Assembly (NCBI RefSeq): GCF_000338275.1
Contig: NZ_ANMR01000006.1
Location: 124,001 to 188,000, forward strand
Source: Staphylococcus xylosus NJ
Lineage (GTDB): Bacteria > Bacillota > Bacilli > Staphylococcales > Staphylococcaceae
Direction of reading: 5' to 3'
DNA length: 64,000 bases
Below are positions 62,934 to 64,000 of the stretch, one piece after another. The position numbers and the translations under genes were made by a program. The stretch's first letter is position 1. Every line of letters begins with the position of its first letter. Under the pieces are notes generated by a model. It made no database searches. It saw nothing but the letters and a program-made list of their open reading frames with translations, and was not told the origin of the DNA.

Positions 62934-63224
62934 CTATGCGTTATCTGATCTCTCGCCAAAGTTCCCAGATGACGCTATTTTTTTGTCTAATATATCGCTT
63001 AATTGTTTGTTAGCTTTTTCTTCTAAAATATTCACTTCATTATAGTTATCAGAAACTAACTCTAGAAAATCACCTAATACTCCATATGTTTCACCTTGTG
63101 CATCATCCATCTTGCTACAAATTAAATCTATAACTTTTCTATATCCTTTTAATTCTCCACCGTAATGTGCTACATCTACCAACGCCTTACCTTTATTCAC
63201 AACTTCTTTTCTAACGTTTTCCAT
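62934..63224 (-). CDS. DUF1474-family island protein
   Basis: 96-residue helical protein: GGELKGYRKVIDLICSKMDD then TYGVLGDFLELVSDNYNEVN fits the DUF1474 family, found in staphylococcal pathogenicity islands. Role unknown. It follows the 67-aa gene by 3 bp. Confidence 0.72.
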   Translation of the reverse strand: MENVRKEVVNKGKALVDVAHYGGELKGYRKVIDLICSKMDDAQGETYGVLGDFLELVSDNYNEVNILEEKANKQLSDILDKKIASSGNFGERSDNA

Positions 63225-63227
63225 ATC

Positions 63228-63431
63228 CTATTCTCCTATCTCAAAATTATTTTTTAATTGCTGTGTTGCCCATTTCATTACTTCTTCCAAATGTTGCTCT
63301 CTATTTACTTGGTAAGTTGTTTCTTTACCATTTTCAGTTACTGTATGCTCATATGATTCATATTGATCATTAACACTTTTTCTTAATTGATAAGATATTA
63401 ATGTTAAAATTTCTAATTGTTGTTGATTCAT
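63228..63431 (-). CDS. Small island protein, 67 aa
   Basis: MNQQQLEILTLISYQLRKSV then YEHTVTENGKETTYQVNREQ; typical short protein between the regulators and primase of staphylococcal islands. Its ATG shares one base with the stop of the upstream 47-aa gene (TAATG), so translation is coupled. Confidence 0.68.
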   Translation of the reverse strand: MNQQQLEILTLISYQLRKSVNDQYESYEHTVTENGKETTYQVNREQHLEEVMKWATQQLKNNFEIGE

Positions 63432-63574
63432 TATTCGACCTCCAGATTTTTAAATGTAAATCCTGATATTGCCATAATTCCGTAAAATGTGAATGCGATA
63501 AATATATCTGTTAATACTCCAATAAATAATGTGACTATTATTAGTAGCAACATGTAAAACACATAATTTTTCAA
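63431..63574 (-). CDS. Tiny membrane protein, 47 aa
   Basis: TTG start at 63574 behind GGAGGTTATAAAA. Two hydrophobic segments (residues 4-27 and 29-40, MLLLIIVTLFIGVLTDIF) then a short polar tail ending FKNLEVE. Stop overlaps the next start (TAATG). Known as a small hypothetical in islands of this type; role unknown. Confidence 0.62.
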   Translation of the reverse strand: MKNYVFYMLLLIIVTLFIGVLTDIFIAFTFYGIMAISGFTFKNLEVE

Positions 63575-63586
63575 TTTTATAACCTC

Positions 63587-63805
63587 CTATGAACCTACTG
63601 TGATTGAATTACTGAAAAGCTCATCGATGCTCATCCCATATAATTCAGATAAAATTTTAGCTTCTGGTAATGTAAAGTTTGCTTTGTTTAGTTCTTTTAA
63701 AGAATATCTTTCTTTTGAGATACCTAACTTATGAGCAACGAAAGCCTGATTATGACCATGTTCCTTACGTTGAATATAAAGATGGGGATATGCTAATCTT
63801 TTCAT
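63587..63805 (-). CDS. Cro/CI-type regulator or excisionase-like protein
   Basis: 72-residue helix-turn-helix protein: LYIQRKEHGHNQAFVAHKLGISKERYSLKELNKANFTLPEAKILSELYGMSIDELF is a XRE domain. It overlaps the neighbouring regulator gene by 4 bp (ATGA). In this position islands carry Str/Xis-like proteins that switch the lytic-like programme. Confidence 0.7.
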   Translation of the reverse strand: MKRLAYPHLYIQRKEHGHNQAFVAHKLGISKERYSLKELNKANFTLPEAKILSELYGMSIDELFSNSITVGS

Positions 63806-63999
63806 TTCGTTTCCTCCTCAATTTCAAAATTAAATAATTCTTCAATACTTACATTTAGATTTGCCGATATTCTTTTAGCCATTTTTGGACTTGGTGTAGC
63901 CTTGCAATTAATTATTAAACTAAGATAAGAAAGTGATATGCCAGAACTTTTAGAAAAACTTCTTAAAGTATGCCCATTTTTAGCAATCAGTCCTCTCAA
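63802..63999 (-). CDS. XRE-family regulator, 5' end cut by window
   Basis: Visible part (65 codons) reads RGLIAKNGHTLRSFSKSSGI then SLSYLSLIINCKATPSPKMA, a XRE helix-turn-helix domain. The TTG at 63999 lacks its ribosome site in view and the family normally has a few more residues at the N-terminus, so the real start is likely beyond the edge. Probably the Str-like activator of the island module, with the Stl-like repressor expected to be divergent further right. Confidence 0.65.
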   Translation of the reverse strand: MRGLIAKNGHTLRSFSKSSGISLSYLSLIINCKATPSPKMAKRISANLNVSIEELFNFEIEEETK

Positions 64000-64000
64000 T

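Overview
The window is chromosomal DNA of a Staphylococcus, most likely a coagulase-negative species that I cannot name from sequence alone. The DNA is strongly AT-rich with staphylococcal Shine-Dalgarno sequences. The left part carries the gene order sufCD, popT-like DUF368, metNIQ, thioredoxin, toprim, gcvH, ArsC-like, thioredoxin, nitroreductase, aroD, OsmC, which is the order known from staphylococcal chromosomes between the suf operon and ssrA (read here in reverse).

Layout. 1-14.6 kb is conserved core: the end of the suf iron-sulfur operon, an undecaprenyl-phosphate translocase candidate, a CNNM/CorC-type transporter, the SAM-riboswitch-controlled methionine importer metNIQ, gcvH, thiol-redox proteins and aroD. 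It also contains a 47-bp tandem repeat array at 12.2-12.46 kb. 14.6-34.5 kb is a variable region of small, mostly single-gene units: a citrate-type transporter, an ACR3-like exporter, GNAT and VOC proteins, MepB, a Cas2-like protein, the cadmium module cadD-cadX, a secreted CHAP amidase, and many tiny proteins of 32-60 codons. Five of the tiny proteins appear to belong to one loose family. 34.6-36.7 kb holds decayed genes around one SDR oxidoreductase. 36.8-44.4 kb is a metabolic cluster: an ALDH, DapA-like aldolase and amine-oxidase operon, a YkvI permease, a divergent RpiR regulator and a split ThrE exporter. 45.4-47.5 kb is a metallo-beta-lactamase-fold/alpha-beta hydrolase pair with a divergent Lrp-type regulator. 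47.6-49.4 kb is a graveyard: a frameshifted small gene, an MFS fragment, a broken double-glycine bacteriocin gene and a decayed copy of an SOS-type promoter plus YolD start.

From about 49.43 kb to the right edge lies a phage-inducible chromosomal island (SaPI/PICI-like), cut by the window. Its left boundary is a 14-base match to the 3' end of staphylococcal tmRNA (ssrA), followed on the chromosome side by a terminator hairpin, so ssrA itself and the integrase should lie beyond 64 kb. Reading inward from the right edge are two Cro/CI-type regulators, small island proteins, a DUF1474 protein, a primase and a DUF927-type replication helicase. Next come a 9-bp iteron origin directly after the helicase gene, further island proteins, a GC-rich block that may be a cos site, a P27-type terminase small subunit, and two helix-turn-helix proteins in a tightly overlapping operon. 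The cargo at the left end holds an ImmA/IrrE-type metallopeptidase plus FRG-domain protein operon, two membrane-anchored proteins, a Gln/Glu-rich lipoprotein, and a LexA-boxed small gene followed by a broken YolD gene. The ImmA-FRG pair sits where such islands usually keep phage-defence or virulence cargo and is the best candidate for an undescribed system.

In the island the genes fit one programme: repressor-type proteins control excision and replication, primase and helicase act on the iteron origin, and TerS with a cos-like site would redirect helper-phage packaging. The cargo probably benefits the host or excludes competing phages; that last point is inference from position.
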